Position numbers and translations under genes: made by a program. Positions 24,901 to 38,063 of a stretch of DNA of 64,000 bases are shown piece after piece (the first letter of the stretch is position 1; each line of letters opens with the position of its first letter). The notes below the pieces were generated by a model. The model was not told the origin of the DNA and searched no databases. It saw nothing but the letters and a program-made list of their open reading frames with translations. The DNA is taken from positions 1,426,001 through 1,490,000 of the forward strand of contig JALQBC010000003.1 of NCBI GenBank assembly GCA_023375675.1, in the 5' to 3' direction. Source of the DNA: Cytospora piceicola. Lineage: Eukaryota > Ascomycota > Sordariomycetes > Diaporthales > Cytosporaceae.

Positions 24901-27900
24901 GCACAAGAACACCTCGCAGCTTTTGAATTGACCTTCCGCAAGCATTGTCCCCAGATGTTCGACAATGTCTTGAGCGTAATTTGTGACATTGCCGAATTCA
25001 GACCGAAGGAGTTCCCGGACAAATCCGCTGCATAACAGGAACTGTTCGTCTTCGAGTGACAACAATTCGTCCACGAGAGCTTCGGGGACAAGGCCAATCT
25101 GATCTCGATTTTTGAAGTACTCTGAAAAGAGGTACAACTTTATCTTCGTCGATTCGTAGAATGCTTCTGGGCTCAATTCCAACGCAACCTTCTGTCTTGA
25201 GGCAATATTACCTCTTTTCGTAGGCTTTCCTCTATCGTCTCGTGACTCGAAATCATCATCCAAGTCCATTGGATCAAAGTCCTCGGTCGACACGTGGCGA
25301 CCACCTTGGTTATGCAACATGTCCGATAACTTTGAAAACAGTCGCAAGAGACCAGGGTTCTTGATGCAAAACTGATGCACGCGCGACGAGTCCAGCGAGG
25401 GTATGTAAGGACCGATCAAGATTAGTACCAGTTTGAAAGATTCCTCCCTTACGGGTGAGTCAAGCATTCTCTGGAAACACCTATCCCACAGGTTATCCAA
25501 TGTGGTATTGATACCGCTCGCTGCTCTGGACTCCGAGATCTCCAAATGTGATAGTAAAATAGTGGCTGAGATCAAGCAGGCCACGAGGCTCTGGAGGCGC
25601 TCAGTGGACAGCTGCACTGGCCCTTCGCCATCACGTCGAGTGCCTGGTTGAGAAGCGGGCTTGAGTACCTCAGACAAATCGGCCAGCTTTGGGATGAGCA
25701 GCTCCAGGACGAGGGTCTTGGACGTCTGGGAGCTGGAGGTCTCGACAGTCTCGGAGAACTCCCCGCTGTTCTCATTGCGCGTGTGGACCATCCGGCCTCG
25801 GCTGAGTCGTGAGTCCCCGTCGTCTTTGAGTAGCAACAGGTATTTTACCATCGGGACGAAGTCGTCAAAGCACTTCCAGAACTGAGTGATTGTACCGCCC
25901 ACAATGTCGAGTCGCGCTGGAGTATCGGATAACGGCAAACCGCAACATGAAAGGAAAAGATTCACCAAGTCACTCGGTATTATATGGGACGCCACGGACG
26001 AAGCCGAAGCCAATTCCGCTAGAAATATATTAGCATAAAGCCCCCATTGATAATGCAACGATTGTCTTTGCCAATATAGTCATAGGGGCTGAACCTACCG
26101 GGTTTCCAGGTAGTAAAAACCCATCTGATGACATGGCTCGATGTCTTCTGACTAGCACTGGGAACCATGGAATTACGGATGCCCGCCAAATAGTGCATGA
26201 AGACGAGCGAGGAGTCGACCAGTACTGCCGGGCCGCAGATGTCCGCCATGGTCACCATTTTGGTGACATCGTCTGCAATGGCATGGTAGGGTATCACATG
26301 AGCCTCGAGAATGGCGTGCAATAGTACACAGGCAGCTCGGCAAGTGCTGGGAATGCTGACAGATCTCACGGCAAGCTGCCATACTTGTTTCCACCTGGAC
26401 TGCGTGGATACGTCTTTGGCACACGACTCAACCGCACAGCTGCTTACAATGATTAGAAATTGCCGAAAAGTAGTACCGGGAAGATCGTACCTGGCACATG
26501 CAATCATTGCCCATGATGAAAGCAAATCATGTTTGTCACCTATCATCGGCATCAAGTCTTCCACGACCGAGAGTAAATCTTCTTCCTCCGGGCTATTGGT
26601 AGACAAGAGGAAGGGGACAAGCTGAAGGGCGGTAAGTTTGGTTGCTACATCCGAGGATAACAACTTCTGATGTATCCTATTGGAGCCCCCAGATATTCGT
26701 TGCTTCTTCCTCGGTTGCTCTTCTTCTGTAGTTGGACGCTGCGAGCTACTCCTAGTGTATCGCGAGCATATGTACTCAAGACGTGACATGACCTCAAGCA
26801 AAGCCCACCGACGTTCGGCATCTTGAGCAAAGGGCCGAATGGAGAAGATTCTGGTGTTGAATTGCTCCGAAATAGTAGTCATCGATGAGAATGTCAAGTC
26901 GTCAAGTCGAAGGCGTGACCGATGATTGCGCTGAGAGTATTCGCCCCATAGGACGTCGTCCAAAAGATCTTCCACCTGGCTGATCAGATCTCCTGACGAG
27001 TCTTCCTGCAAGGGACTATTTAGATAGAGATGGATGGCATGTATAGTCTTCAGGATCTCATCTCGCACAGCAAATAGTAGTTCATCGTTGTCAAGCGCAC
27101 GGGGCTGCCACCAATGGCTGAGCAATGGGACCACTTCTCTCGTCTGTGTCAGGCCGAGAGCCACATCTTCCCCGGCAGCTTGCAACAAGATGCGGTTAAG
27201 TATTGCGAATGCAATCCTGTGCAATCTGTCCAATTTCAGATGCAAACGCAAGATGCGCACTACAACATCAGATACCTCCTGATGTCGCAATTTGCAGGGG
27301 GCATTCGATGCCGAAACCAAAGAGAGCAGACACTCTAACGGTGCAAGAAGGTCATTGCGCTGAATTTGACCCGAGCCATGCTGGTGTAAGAGACGCGAAC
27401 GTGCACTTGAAGGACCAACAGAGGAGTGACGCGCAGTCCCGGGGCCGGGCGAATCACGGCCTACAAGACCAGGCGAAGAAGTATCATCTGCGCCGTCCAA
27501 AAGGTGACATATCCTCCGGACGAAGAAGTCCACGCATATTATCCAGCCGTTCGTGTTTGGTTTGTTGTCTCTTGGCACCTGGAACACCTGAAAAGCAAGG
27601 CTCTCAACGTAAACTGGACTCCCAAATAGGACCACAAGCGTCTGCATGTAGTCTGATGCCAGAGGCTCGAAGAATGTGTCATGACGATCAGGCAGCGTGT
27701 CCATGATATGATCTATCACCGCCCTCACAGTGTTGGGCCTGAGTTTCGAAAGGCCATGGGTGACGATCTCACGCAAGGCCTTGCCACAAGCGTTGAGTCG
27801 TTCGGCCGCAGCTGTGCTGGCCTTTTTGCTACCTTTACCATCCAGAAATGCCCCCTTATCGTCCAAGGCTGACTTGAACAAGGCTTCGAAGAGGCCATGG

Positions 27901-28187
27901 TACTCCTTGTTTTTCAGATTCTCACTATTTCCTGGTCAGCCACGAGGTAGCGAGGTAGGGGAGAGTGATGCTTACCGTATGTGGCTGAAAGCGGGATTCC
28001 TGAAAAATGATATCAGATCTAAACATGCGTGTTTAGTAACTATGGGTATTTCAAGGACGGCCGTGGGCTACAGACCTTCCAGTGCATCTTTTCGATCCTT
28101 TACAGGCTTCCCTACTATGATCTGACTCTTCAGATCATTAAGGTTAGTGACCTGAGACCTCTGCTCGTTCTTCTTCTTCGGCGGCAT
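18940..28187 (-). CDS. tel1: Tel1/ATM checkpoint kinase, 2997 aa
   Basis: Five exons: 28072-28187, 27976-27999, 26099-27924, 21467-26018 and 18940-21415. All phases agree and total 2998 codons, close to the usual size for fungal Tel1. The start is MPPKKKNEQ, and LNDLKSQIIVGKPVKDR fits the N-terminal TAN motif. HEAT-type helices and a FAT domain precede the PI3K-like kinase domain at about 2630-2925. The kinase has GGNDDLRQD, the catalytic loop GDRHGHN (about 2810-2816) and the DLG metal motif (about 2830). The FATC end is VNDLINQATDERNLAVLYSG with a hydrophobic tail. Tel1 is recruited by Mre11-Rad50-Nbs1 to double-strand breaks and telomeres and phosphorylates S/TQ sites. A Gly/Glu-rich insert lies between the kinase domain and FATC, near residues 2920-2945. 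Exon 2 is a 24-nt microexon. I chose a donor at 28071 and an acceptor ending at 27925 because they keep the frame and lie next to a GCTGAC branch site. Confidence 0.93.
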
Positions 28188-29189
28188 TGTGGTGGCTGGC
28201 TCAAGAAGGAGATCATGTAGGACCGCGATTCTCTCAAGATCAAAACAGGAAGAAAATGACAGGGCTGTAACGGCTGTGTGGCCTGGTTCAAGATACAGTC
28301 GATGATTCGTCGTCCACCTCCTCTGTGATTGTACTCGTGGTTTTGCCTAATTCAGAAACTGGGGAAGTGGGAAGGGGCGGAAGTCGAGGAGGTATTCTTC
28401 CTGGATGGCTTCACTGCTCACCCGCACGTGTGTTGTAAACGGCCAAGGTCAGCTTGAAGTTGGGAGGCTCCTGCTTGATGACCAGTTGACGCGGTTGACT
28501 GTCAGCCTGGGCCAACAATGTCCACAGCTTGCCTGATGCCCCAGGACGCGATGGCGCTGCCGAAGATGTCGTTGTAGAACCCCCCTAATTCTGAGGTTTC
28601 TCGGTAAATGGCCAAGTCAGGCGCTAATAATAAGAGAGCTTTGGAGTGTTTGTTAACGTTCGGCCGGGCGGCGCCTGCTGATTCAAGTGCTGATTTGGTT
28701 CGCCGCAGCGCACCAGCGCACCGCCGCTGCTGACTCAGCCACCCACTCTGCCTTCAGGCATGGCACTACTCCGCCCTGCAGGCCTCTAATAATCGAAGCC
28801 AGCCGACTGAACAAAACAAAGTTCCAAGGTTCCAAGGTTATTCGCTAAATATTGCGATCCCACATAGATATGGAGCGAAGCAATCACACGTGAAGGCCCG
28901 GTCGCCATTGAAAACCGCCGTAGGACTGAAGCCCTTCTCATGTGGTCATGTAGGATTGGTGGACGCAAGCAAGGCCGTTGCAGAGACATAACAAGCGGGA
29001 AAGAATCCGGGCCCAAGAAAAAGACGTTGAGACCCAGGACTGGGTTTTAGATGTAATACATGACGATGGCCTTCTAACTATTTACCCAGGTAATCTACAT
29101 GGCGACTAACCAGCGGGAATTATTGCACTGTATTATTAGCCATTAGGATAACAAACGATTTCATGCAGGCAAAGCGAAACTCCAGCCCT
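28188..29189. other. tel1 upstream region, no gene
   Basis: Holds the tel1 leader and promoter. Small frames are present without recognisable content. There is no long repeat. Confidence 0.5.
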
Positions 29190-29626
29190 CGGCCTCAACC
29201 AGGTGAGCATGATTGGTATGCCGTACGTCTTTGCCTGCAGCTGAGCAATAGCCGCTACGGTCGCTTTACAATCGCTAGAAATGGAAGCTCTGGCAGCTTT
29301 GTACGGGTTGGTCGCGTCACCGACAGCAAAACTACCATGGACGCTCATCTGGAAACAAGGACCGCTGGCCTTGACATAGCCCAGGGGTGAAAGTTCGAGG
29401 CCTAGTTGCCCAACAAAAGCTTTGTTGACTTGGGTTTGCGGACGAGGAAGGTCTTCTCCTTCGAAGAGCTGACAAAGCACTCCAAAGTGAGTGGTTCCCT
29501 TTTGGCTTTCACCTCCAAGCTCCAGGGATTCGACGATGCCCTCGCCCCAGGTTGCAGCTCGAGGGCAACTATATCACCTACGGCACTACGTACGCAAACT
29601 ACCATCCATAGATCCTCCGCACGCAC
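29190..29626 (-). pseudogene. Relic of a thioredoxin-reductase-like (GliT-type) FAD/NAD(P) oxidoreductase
   Basis: Two adjacent minus-strand frames together resemble the C-terminal third of the small thioredoxin-reductase-like flavoproteins. The first (about 29410-29590) ends with EKTFLVRKPKS and then runs into a stop. The second, shifted frame (about 29195-29415) continues with FVGQLGLELSPLGYVK, then SVHGSFAVGDATNPYKAA, the FAD-binding GVFAxGD-type motif of the family, and ends IAQLQAKTYGIP. The frame change lies in the shared stretch around 29405-29420. The N-terminal FAD- and NADPH-binding halves and the CxxC are missing upstream. The relic is about 140 of an expected 330 or so residues. 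Functional family members oxidise dithiols in fungal secondary metabolism; this copy cannot. Confidence 0.65.
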
Positions 29627-31963
29627 GTGGTGCTAGGCTGTTTCGTGGGAAGTGCGGTCCAAGGTGGGGCCTACGGGTCCAGCCGCAAATGCACCAAGAT
29701 CCAAGATCTAGTGTAGGCATAGAGTGGAGATATTAGGATTCGCGTGCCCCCTAGCGTCTCGCTCGAGTTATTATGGCGCGCAAGATGGCATGTGCCGGAC
29801 AGGGAGTGACAGCTGCTGGGTTAAGGTAATCCGGTAGTCGATAGAGATATTGGCGCTGGTCAAATTAGAAACAATCGACTTGATCAATGATATAAACCGG
29901 TCTTCAACGACAACGATAAGTCGCGACAACAATCTGGTGCCTCTTTAACCCAGTCATAACTAGTCAAATCAGAGACCATGGTAGCTACGGACTCTACCAG
30001 ATTATCTGGGAGCATTAGCCCATGCAGATGGGAGAGGGCGCTGGAGACCCTCGTCAGCTGAAGATCAAGGCCAAAAGAACTCAAAGCGCTCCTGGGTGCC
30101 CGGGCATAGTTGGCTTCGTAAGCTGCCAGATGTCATACTGAAAGCGAGGCCGATAGGGTCACCGTTGCACTAAGCCTTAAAGAGTACTAAGAGCTTATTA
30201 GACTCTTATTTACGGGGCTGCGAAGCTTATGATGTACTAAGTAATCCGTATACAGGTCAAAAGAAATCCACTTTTTCGTTTATTTATTCACTCGCCTGCT
30301 CACTACCTTGCCCCCACCTTCACTCTTTACTTTCTTGTCTTGTCTTTGCTAGCCATTGCTAACAAATAGTCACATTCTACTCAGCTCCCTCTACAGCCGT
30401 CCAGAAACAGCTGCGGCAACAGCTACACCTGGGCAGCTACAGCAATACCCATACCGGCTTGTCTCACTAGTAGACCTGGCACACCCTATCTTATACATTA
30501 CCACTAAACTTCGCATCGGGGTGGGGGGGGGGAGGTCCCCGATTGAGACTTGTACTTGGCTTCCCCCTACTTGAAGGTACATATGTAGACTATCCGACAG
30601 TTATCTATACCTAACTACTTCCTCAGATCCCATTCCTTGAAAAGTGCCACTCGAACCCCGGACTCAGTGCTTCTTATATCTTCTCCACTATCGGGTTACT
30701 TAGCAAAATTCTGGACGATGCCTCCAGGTACTGCTTCCACTGTGCCGCCGAGGCCCGGATCTCCGCGAGCCGGCTCGCCTCTAGCTTGTCGTGATGATTA
30801 AGAAGATGTGACCCCAGAAGGTAAGAGCCCTGACCAATGGGCTTGAACCCGGTGCAGAATAGACAGATCAGCTGCGGCCGGTCGAGCCTTTGCTGGATCC
30901 CCGTCGGGCGGTGGATGTGATGTCAACTGGTGTGCTCCACGGCGACGGCGACGGCGACGGCGGTCCCGGAAGCAAAGAGGACCGATAACTAGGTAGCTCT
31001 TGACGTGAAGCACCACTGAGATCGCCAGGAGGCGACATGCAAAGACTAGATGGCCGTCGCGACCCTCGTAGAGTCTCATAAACATGCAAAATGTATGCCG
31101 CCAGATTCGAAAACCTTACTCTTGATTTGTCAGTAAACTGGCTGTCACGGTGAAATGGGTGCTTGAGCCTTCTGGTATTCTTCAACTGGGTGTCTTGTGA
31201 GGAATAGCCATGCTGATAAGTTCTTCAAGAATATATGGCTTGTCAGGCAATCCTGCACATGGATTTTGACACGTGGAATTGCCTTAGTGGCCATCTCTGG
31301 GTAGGTTGTCGAGCAGGCATATTCCGGGACAGTTGGCGCTTCAATGTTTGCTTTGCCTATTCAGGTGTTGAATTGAAGCAGCAGAAATCAGTGACACTGG
31401 TCGATACATTTCAATGTCTTCTATATTTTGAGCACTAAGTGGGTGCCCTGTTGTCCGAAGAGAAACGTATCTATCAATTCAAGCAATGAATCAGTGTGTC
31501 CGATCATATCAAGATATTTCAAATCCAGAACTTTGCCAGTTAGTGGTCGGTCAATCGTATGTATCTTACAGGGGAAGAACTTGGTAAGGTTTGGGGTCCT
31601 TGGATGTGTTCCTTGTCAATCTAGAATTGGGAGCTCTGACCACCAGCACAGCTAAGCTCACACCGCCTTCAGTATCTGGATTAGCTCTGAATCAAGACCC
31701 ATCTTTCGAACGGTTTTCATTGGTGATGGGCGATAAGGCTGCAGAAACTCTGACGACTGGCGGGTGAACCTAAGGAGGATGGACCGTTAACCGCGTCCCT
31801 GCCAAATTTGTGTACGCGACAGCTGCTTGCCCCCAAAACGTCAACAAGCCTCAACAACTTCCCGCAATATTCGACAAGCACTGCCGATTCCCACGCTTCC
31901 AACCGACTCGCCAGAGGATATCCAGGACATTGCGATGCGTTGATCGTCGAACAGACATCGACC
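29627..31963. other. Intergenic, possible further gene relics
   Basis: No complete gene. A minus-strand frame at 29884-30084 (66 aa, starting at an ATG, ending CRDLSLSLKTGLYH) looks helical and protein-like but has no assignable family; it could be another decayed fragment. A G run lies at about 30521-30532 and a GGCGAC microsatellite at about 30938-30962. The end of the interval holds the nup192 leader. Confidence 0.4.
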
Positions 31964-34900
31964 ATGGCCGAAGTCACCCCCTTGGACGCTCTCGAGGCTC
32001 TTCATAGAGAGCTCGTTGCAGTCTGCGAGCATCGCTTTGAGAGCCTCCACATTCTCGAACTGCAGCTCAATGCCCATGCACAAGCCTTCAAGAATCTTCT
32101 TGACAAGAAACCGAGAAGCAATGCGAGCCGGGATGCGGTCAAGACTGGTTCGTCGGCACCATTAAACCTCGTGCAGAGAAGGCTTACTGATGTGTCGTGT
32201 GTGCAACAGGCAAGATCACGGTCGACGACGAGGAATATTCTATCAACGCCGATTTCCAAGAGATCACTCTGCAGTTGGCCGATGAGTTGGACCTAGACGA
32301 GATCGACTCGGCAAGGCTGCTGCTGGAATCTCAGGACGACTTGCGAACACTCGGTCGCCCATTGCTGGAATGCGGAGTGATCAGGTTCCATCAACAACGA
32401 AAATACTTGCTGGACTGTATGAGAATCTGCATTGAAATTGCCAGCGGCGACGACGAGGACCTGGACCATTTGCAGAGTACAGTTGGCTCCTACGTCACCG
32501 AAAATGTCTACAATGGAGGCACCAACATTGTCTCGAGGTGTATGGCGTCGATGCAGGATGTCAAAAACTGGCTGCAGAAACTTGCAGACCGCGTGACCAC
32601 TGCCAACGTTGTATATGCGGGTGCCCCCCCTCGTCTGCCCAACCACGACATGGTTGAATTCTCCCGTGTCAGTCTGGTTCAGCAGCATGAGCTGTTGGCT
32701 CTGATAATGGCCAGCGCGATCGATAAACGTCATGCAAAGGCGACAGATTTTCAAACCCTCTTGAAAGTACTGCAAAAAGCAGATCGATACGATCAGCTCT
32801 TAGGTACGGGTATTCTGGTCGGAAGGCATTCAAATCCGCTTGCTAACACATTTTTACAGTCCATTTCTTTCCTGTCATCGGCACCTACATTACCGTCTTT
32901 GGGTCCACGGAGGGCAACGGTGATCTCCACCAAGCCCGGGAGTTTCATACCACGATTTGCAAGCAGTCCGATGATCATGTATGGGTTCTACCATATCTGC
33001 AAGCTGCTGTCCGGGCATGGTGGATTATTGAATACTCTGGATGGTTCATTGAGCCTGTTGATGCGTCGAATTCTAAAGATGGTATGTGCGCCTCATGACA
33101 AAATTATTTATATTGACAAGTATGCTTACGGAAAGACACAGATGAGGTAGAGCGTGTCAAACGATTTACCGAGGCATTGAAAGATGGCGCATTTGACTTC
33201 CTCCTGGCCGTCGCTGCGGATGTGAAGACTCATGAATGGCAGGATCCAGCACGTCTTATGATACGGCAATGGCTGCAGAGGAAATCGCCATCGATTCTCG
33301 ATGCTGCTCATTTCTCAGAACACTTCCAAGTCTCGTTCATGATACAATTGGAAATGTTGGTCGAGGGTCTCATATCCAACATGCCCGATGTGCTGCGCAA
33401 AATGCGAAGCGAGGAAGATGAACAGCGTCAACTCAGTCAGACTCATGAGCAAGATCTGGATATGGAGCGATTCCTCTTGATTATCGCCTACGCATACGAG
33501 GGACGACCTGATTCAGCGTCGGCTTTTTGGACAGACCCGGACAGCAACCTGGCTGGCTTCTTACATTGGGCTTCTCGAAGAGCGTCAACTCCATTGGTCA
33601 GTGCGTTCTGTGAGATGCTACAGTCGATCTCTGATGATGACGCCTGCGCCTCGGCTGCTCATGAATTTCTTCTCGATGAAGGCCAGCACGCGACTGGCAA
33701 GATGCGGAAGACGCTATCTCTTACATGGGACCAAATTTTCAAAGAGATCTCTTTCTTCACCAACAAGCTCCGTGATCCCAGGCCTTCCACATCTCAGTCG
33801 CACCACTACCGCTCCGGGAAACCCACGGCTGCGCAGGCCGAGGATGAACCCGAATCAGCTATGATGTTAGAGTGCTATCTGAGACTCATCACAAAATTGG
33901 CCTCACAGAGTGAAGACTGCAGGGTGTTTCTTCTCAAGGATGACTTCAACCTGTCTCAGGCTCTTTTCCACCTGGCTAGCAGCCTGCCTCCGTCTCAGTC
34001 GCGGCTGAAGTCCTGTGCCTTCTACGCGCTGCAGGCGTTGATGAGCCGCAAAACGCAAGAGGAATGCGCCATTATGTGGGGTATGCTCGATACGTGGGCA
34101 ACTGGACAACACAATGCGCCACAACCTCCAGCTCGCCAAAATGTGGCCTTATCAAATCAAACCCCGGGTGCTCAGATGCGCAGGCAGCTGAAGGATGTTG
34201 CTCGAGGCTTCGAGGAGCCCAACGCAGTGGTTCAGCTTCTAAACTCTCTGGTTTGCCCTGTTGCCGACTCGTCGCCATTACACGACATTTTGCCCTTCCC
34301 GGAAGAACTAGGCTCTCAATTCAGGATGCCGGGGATCGATCCATATGTGGACTATGTCCTGGGCTATGTCTTCGCCGAGAACTCTGGGGGGTTGCAAGAC
34401 ATGGCTCAGATGACAATGCTGAGACTGAGTTGCCTCGACTTTGCGTTTCTGTGTCTCGATACATTCAACGAGGATCTCATCGTCCTTGGCAACGAAACGA
34501 ATATCCCCATAGACTCGATCATGGGTACAACCGACCTGGCCGCCTATGTTAGGCTTCATCCATTTGCCCGTGTCATGGAGTGGATGCTGAATGAACGAGT
34601 GATGAGGGCACTATTCCAGTCGATTAGTCGAAGAAACCCAGACGATGTTGCCGAAGTCGCTAGCGCAACACCAGATTCGCCGATAATATTGAGCATTCTG
34701 CGAGCGGTCGAGGTTGTCACTAAGGTTCTTGATATGCAGGACACGTACGTCGATCTTGTACGGCCCTTGCTCAAGAGCCAGTCTTTTAGAAAGGAGCCCG
34801 TGGCTACAGCGTATTTGGTCTTTGAAGATGGCATCGTGAATCATCTTGATCTTCTCGCCAGCCTGGGCCACTACTGTGGAATGGGCCATCCAGCCCTGAC

Positions 34901-37220
34901 TCTCGCATGCTTGAAACTGATGGAAAAAGTGTCCTCGTCTTCGAAGATCGCATCGGCATGGAACCCAGGTCAGTACGGGCAGACTCATCACCGTAACAAG
35001 GCTATTGTCGCCATCGAGAAGAAGGGCGACGCTGACTCGATCTCCGGATCATTCATCGCGGAATTGACGGAACCCATTGATTTGGCACGAGGAGCGGACT
35101 CGCCTAACTATATGATCAAGGTTTATATCCTTGACTTCCTTTTTGCTTGCCTATCGGCCACACCCGACCGGCCCACGGTCGCCCACCTGCTTCTTGGCTT
35201 CCGATGTGGCATCGATACCATCTCTGTTGAAACGGATGGAGACTTCGACTCACGAACGTCTTTGTTTCACAACATGCTGCGAGTTCTCCTTGAAACACCT
35301 TTTGGTGACGATGAGATGGGCATGTGGCGATGGACCGTTGATCTAAAGTTTAAAATAATGCGCGTACTTCGGATCTTATGGACGTCGTCTTTGTCTTCGT
35401 CGATTATTTTGAATGAGCTCAGGGATAACGACTTCCTCTTCCACTTGTTATTACGCGAAATCACCATTCAACCTTTACTACCGTGGGACGGTGAAATCCT
35501 GAGTGGGCCTGAGTTCCTTATTACCGATGGATCCATGACATTCATATCCTTCCTCGCCCTTCGGGCCATCACTTTCGAATACGCCAGTATCGAGCTCTGC
35601 AGTGTTTCTCAACATCGCCTACCCCACTTCAAGCGACGACTCCTCGATGCTCTGAACGGTCAGCTCAAGGGCGACGACGGTGGATTGATGCCAGTGTCCA
35701 GCATATTCGAACTCTTCGACTTCCTCCCAATGGATGGCCAGCAATGGGATGTGCCACCACCATCATTTCAGTACCTTCGGGGCCTGGACCTGCGGCCTTG
35801 TTTGGTGGAAGATGCAGATGGTAACCACATATACAACACTGGCAAAGTGAGAGAGCTACTGGTTCTGAAACGAAATGAGTTCAGTAGTCTTGGACAGGTC
35901 GCCACCGAGAAGGACATCGAGGCCCTGGACAGGGAAGAGGCAGCCCTCCTGGACTTCCTCGAGTTCTCAAATAGGCAAAGGCAGTTAACTTCTTTCCGCC
36001 TGAAAGTTCTCAGGTCCTGGAGCAAGGTGCTTCTGGTCATGTTGGAGTCCAACGAGTTCAGGGGAAGTGCCCAGACATCGTTCCTTCTCCAGGCGTTGCA
36101 GGTGATACTCCCAAGTCTGGAAAACTATGCATCACAGAGCCCAGATGAGGCATATGAGCTGGCGAAGATGGCAAAGGTGCTACTCTTCAAGATCGACTTC
36201 TCTGCCGCCACATCGGGTGATAGCAACAGTCAGAAGAACGGCGACCTGGTCAGTGACAAGCTGTTGCAGCTCTTCCAGATATGCTTATCCGCCATCGGCA
36301 AGTTGGCCGGAAACTCAGAACTACGCGCCCTCTACTACAGCATCTGCTATCGCTACCTTGCCGGTATTGTACAAAAGAGCCCAGAGTTCCTGCCTAGTCG
36401 GCACAAGGCGATCAAGTCGATTCACACACATGGGGAGAGGTTGCTGTCCGTCGTTTGCGACGACGCCTATGGGAGCGACGCCGCCTGCCAGACCGCGGCC
36501 CTCATCCTGTTGAGTGCTTTGGTCAAGGTCGGCACGATTGAGAAGGACACGTACGTCGTGGAGGGCCTGAACAAGCTGAACTTCGTTGGCATCTTGGTCG
36601 ATTCGCTCAAGACGGTGCTGCAGGAGTGGCTCGAGATAGTCTATACAAGTAAGTCCGGACCTGGACAGCCACCTCAAATCGAAGGGTACATTCGAACCAA
36701 ACTGACCGCAAAAGCAGGAAACGCCGAGATGGAGCTCCTCTGGAACGCCAAACTGGCACTCATCCTCTCGATCAGCCAGACCCGCTCCGGCGCCAAATAC
36801 GTCCTCCAGGCCAACCTCTTCCACTCGGTCGAGCTCTCGGGCCTGTTCGCCGCGGACCCGGAACTGGAGATCGACTCGTCCAACACCGCCGCGCTGGAGA
36901 AGCACTACGGCCTGCTCGTGCGCGTGGCGCGCATCATCGCCGCAGCGGTCCTCACGCGCGGCCCGCAGAGCAACGTCACCCAGGGCCCCGCCCGCCGCTT
37001 CCTGATCGAGCATAGGATGCTGGTCGTGCACGTCCTGAAGCGCAACGCGGGCATCGGCGGCATGTTCGGTAGCCTGGAGCTGGAGGAGAGCGTGGACGAG
37101 CTGGCCGAGGCGCTCATGGTGTTGATTATCGCGACGGGGTTCCTCGAGTTCGAGGAGGAAATGTCTCTCCCCAGTGGCGCTGGCTCCCAGATGAGGTCTG
37201 CGCCTGCGCTGTTCCATTGA
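31964..37220 (+). CDS. nup192: Nucleoporin Nup192 (Nup205 family), 1669 aa
   Basis: Five exons: 31964-32147, 32210-32803, 32860-33081, 33142-36648 and 36718-37220, total 1670 codons with matching phases. The ATG has an ACC context. Length and all-helical, repeat-like make-up match the large inner-ring scaffold nucleoporin Nup192, which binds Nic96 and Nup53 in the nuclear pore complex. Family-like segments include GKITVDDEEYSINADFQE after the first intron, VHFFPVIGTYITVFGSTEG after the second, and the C-terminal LEKHYGLLVRVARIIAAAVL. Donors are GTTCGT, GTACGG, GTATGT and GTAAGT. The fourth intron is 69 nt, a multiple of three and free of in-frame stops, so its retention would add 23 residues. 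The last exon is more GC-rich than the rest. No FG repeats are visible, as expected for a scaffold subunit. Confidence 0.9.
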
Positions 37221-38063
37221 TGTGTTGATGGGCGGGGAGGTCAGAGATTGACGCGGAGGGGAGAGGGGACGGATTATGTTGTATTGGGAAGCGGATGGCT
37301 GAGGCGTTGGTCGATAGTCATAATGCATTAGGAAAAATATGGGGACGGGCGGGGAGCATTGAACAGTGTAGATACATATGACAAAGCCTACCATGGACAA
37401 TCAGATTCATAGACTGACTACCTGTTGGTCTTCGGAGGACTCGCCGTCATATTGTGCTTTGATAGTAGATTGGAAAGGTACCTAAGTAGGCAGGACAGGA
37501 CTGCATCAAATCCCACTTCTATGCGAGACGGGCATCCTGACTTAACATATCGGTCGTGTAGAGACAGTTTAGACATAGCCTACAACTCCCCGTACTCCAA
37601 CCAGCAGTTCCAAAGTAGGGAGGCTGGAATGGATCATTCAAAAACTGTTCTTTTCTTTCAAGTTCTTGCTCGAGACGCACTTGGTGGTCTGCTCAGATAG
37701 CAGCAACAACCAGCCGCTGTGGTCGCCATCTACCAAAGTGCTAAGTCAAATCCTTCCCCAACCCTTAACCTCTCTCTTTTCCAGCCATGCAAGACGCCGT
37801 GCCAAATGCAATAGGGGTATTGTTATGAATCCATCGTAAATGCTGAGTGAACGGTTTTCATACAGCCATTGTTCTGTACAACAGAGACCAGTCGCGGAAG
37901 TGTAATCTCTTCTTCCGCGATAACGCTCCTTCGTCGCCACTCGCCGTGTAGAATGCGTCCTCCGGAGACGCTTTCGTTATCTCAATTTTCCATCTCCATG
38001 TAAAAGTTGCTTGTGCCTTCATAGTAGCTCTACACCTCATTGGGCCTCTTTGCTCCGAGTAGT
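37221..38063. other. Convergent intergenic space between nup192 and the RING gene
   Basis: Both flanking genes end here, so the interval should hold two 3' ends. A GTACCTAAGTAGG motif lies near 37478. No gene is supported. Confidence 0.5.

Noticed and set aside
30838..30860. GGTTCAAGCCC box on the minus strand
   Set aside because: The flanks do not fold as a tRNA.
36321..37400. 359-aa minus-strand frame
   Set aside because: Antisense to the GC-rich end of nup192; low-complexity composition.
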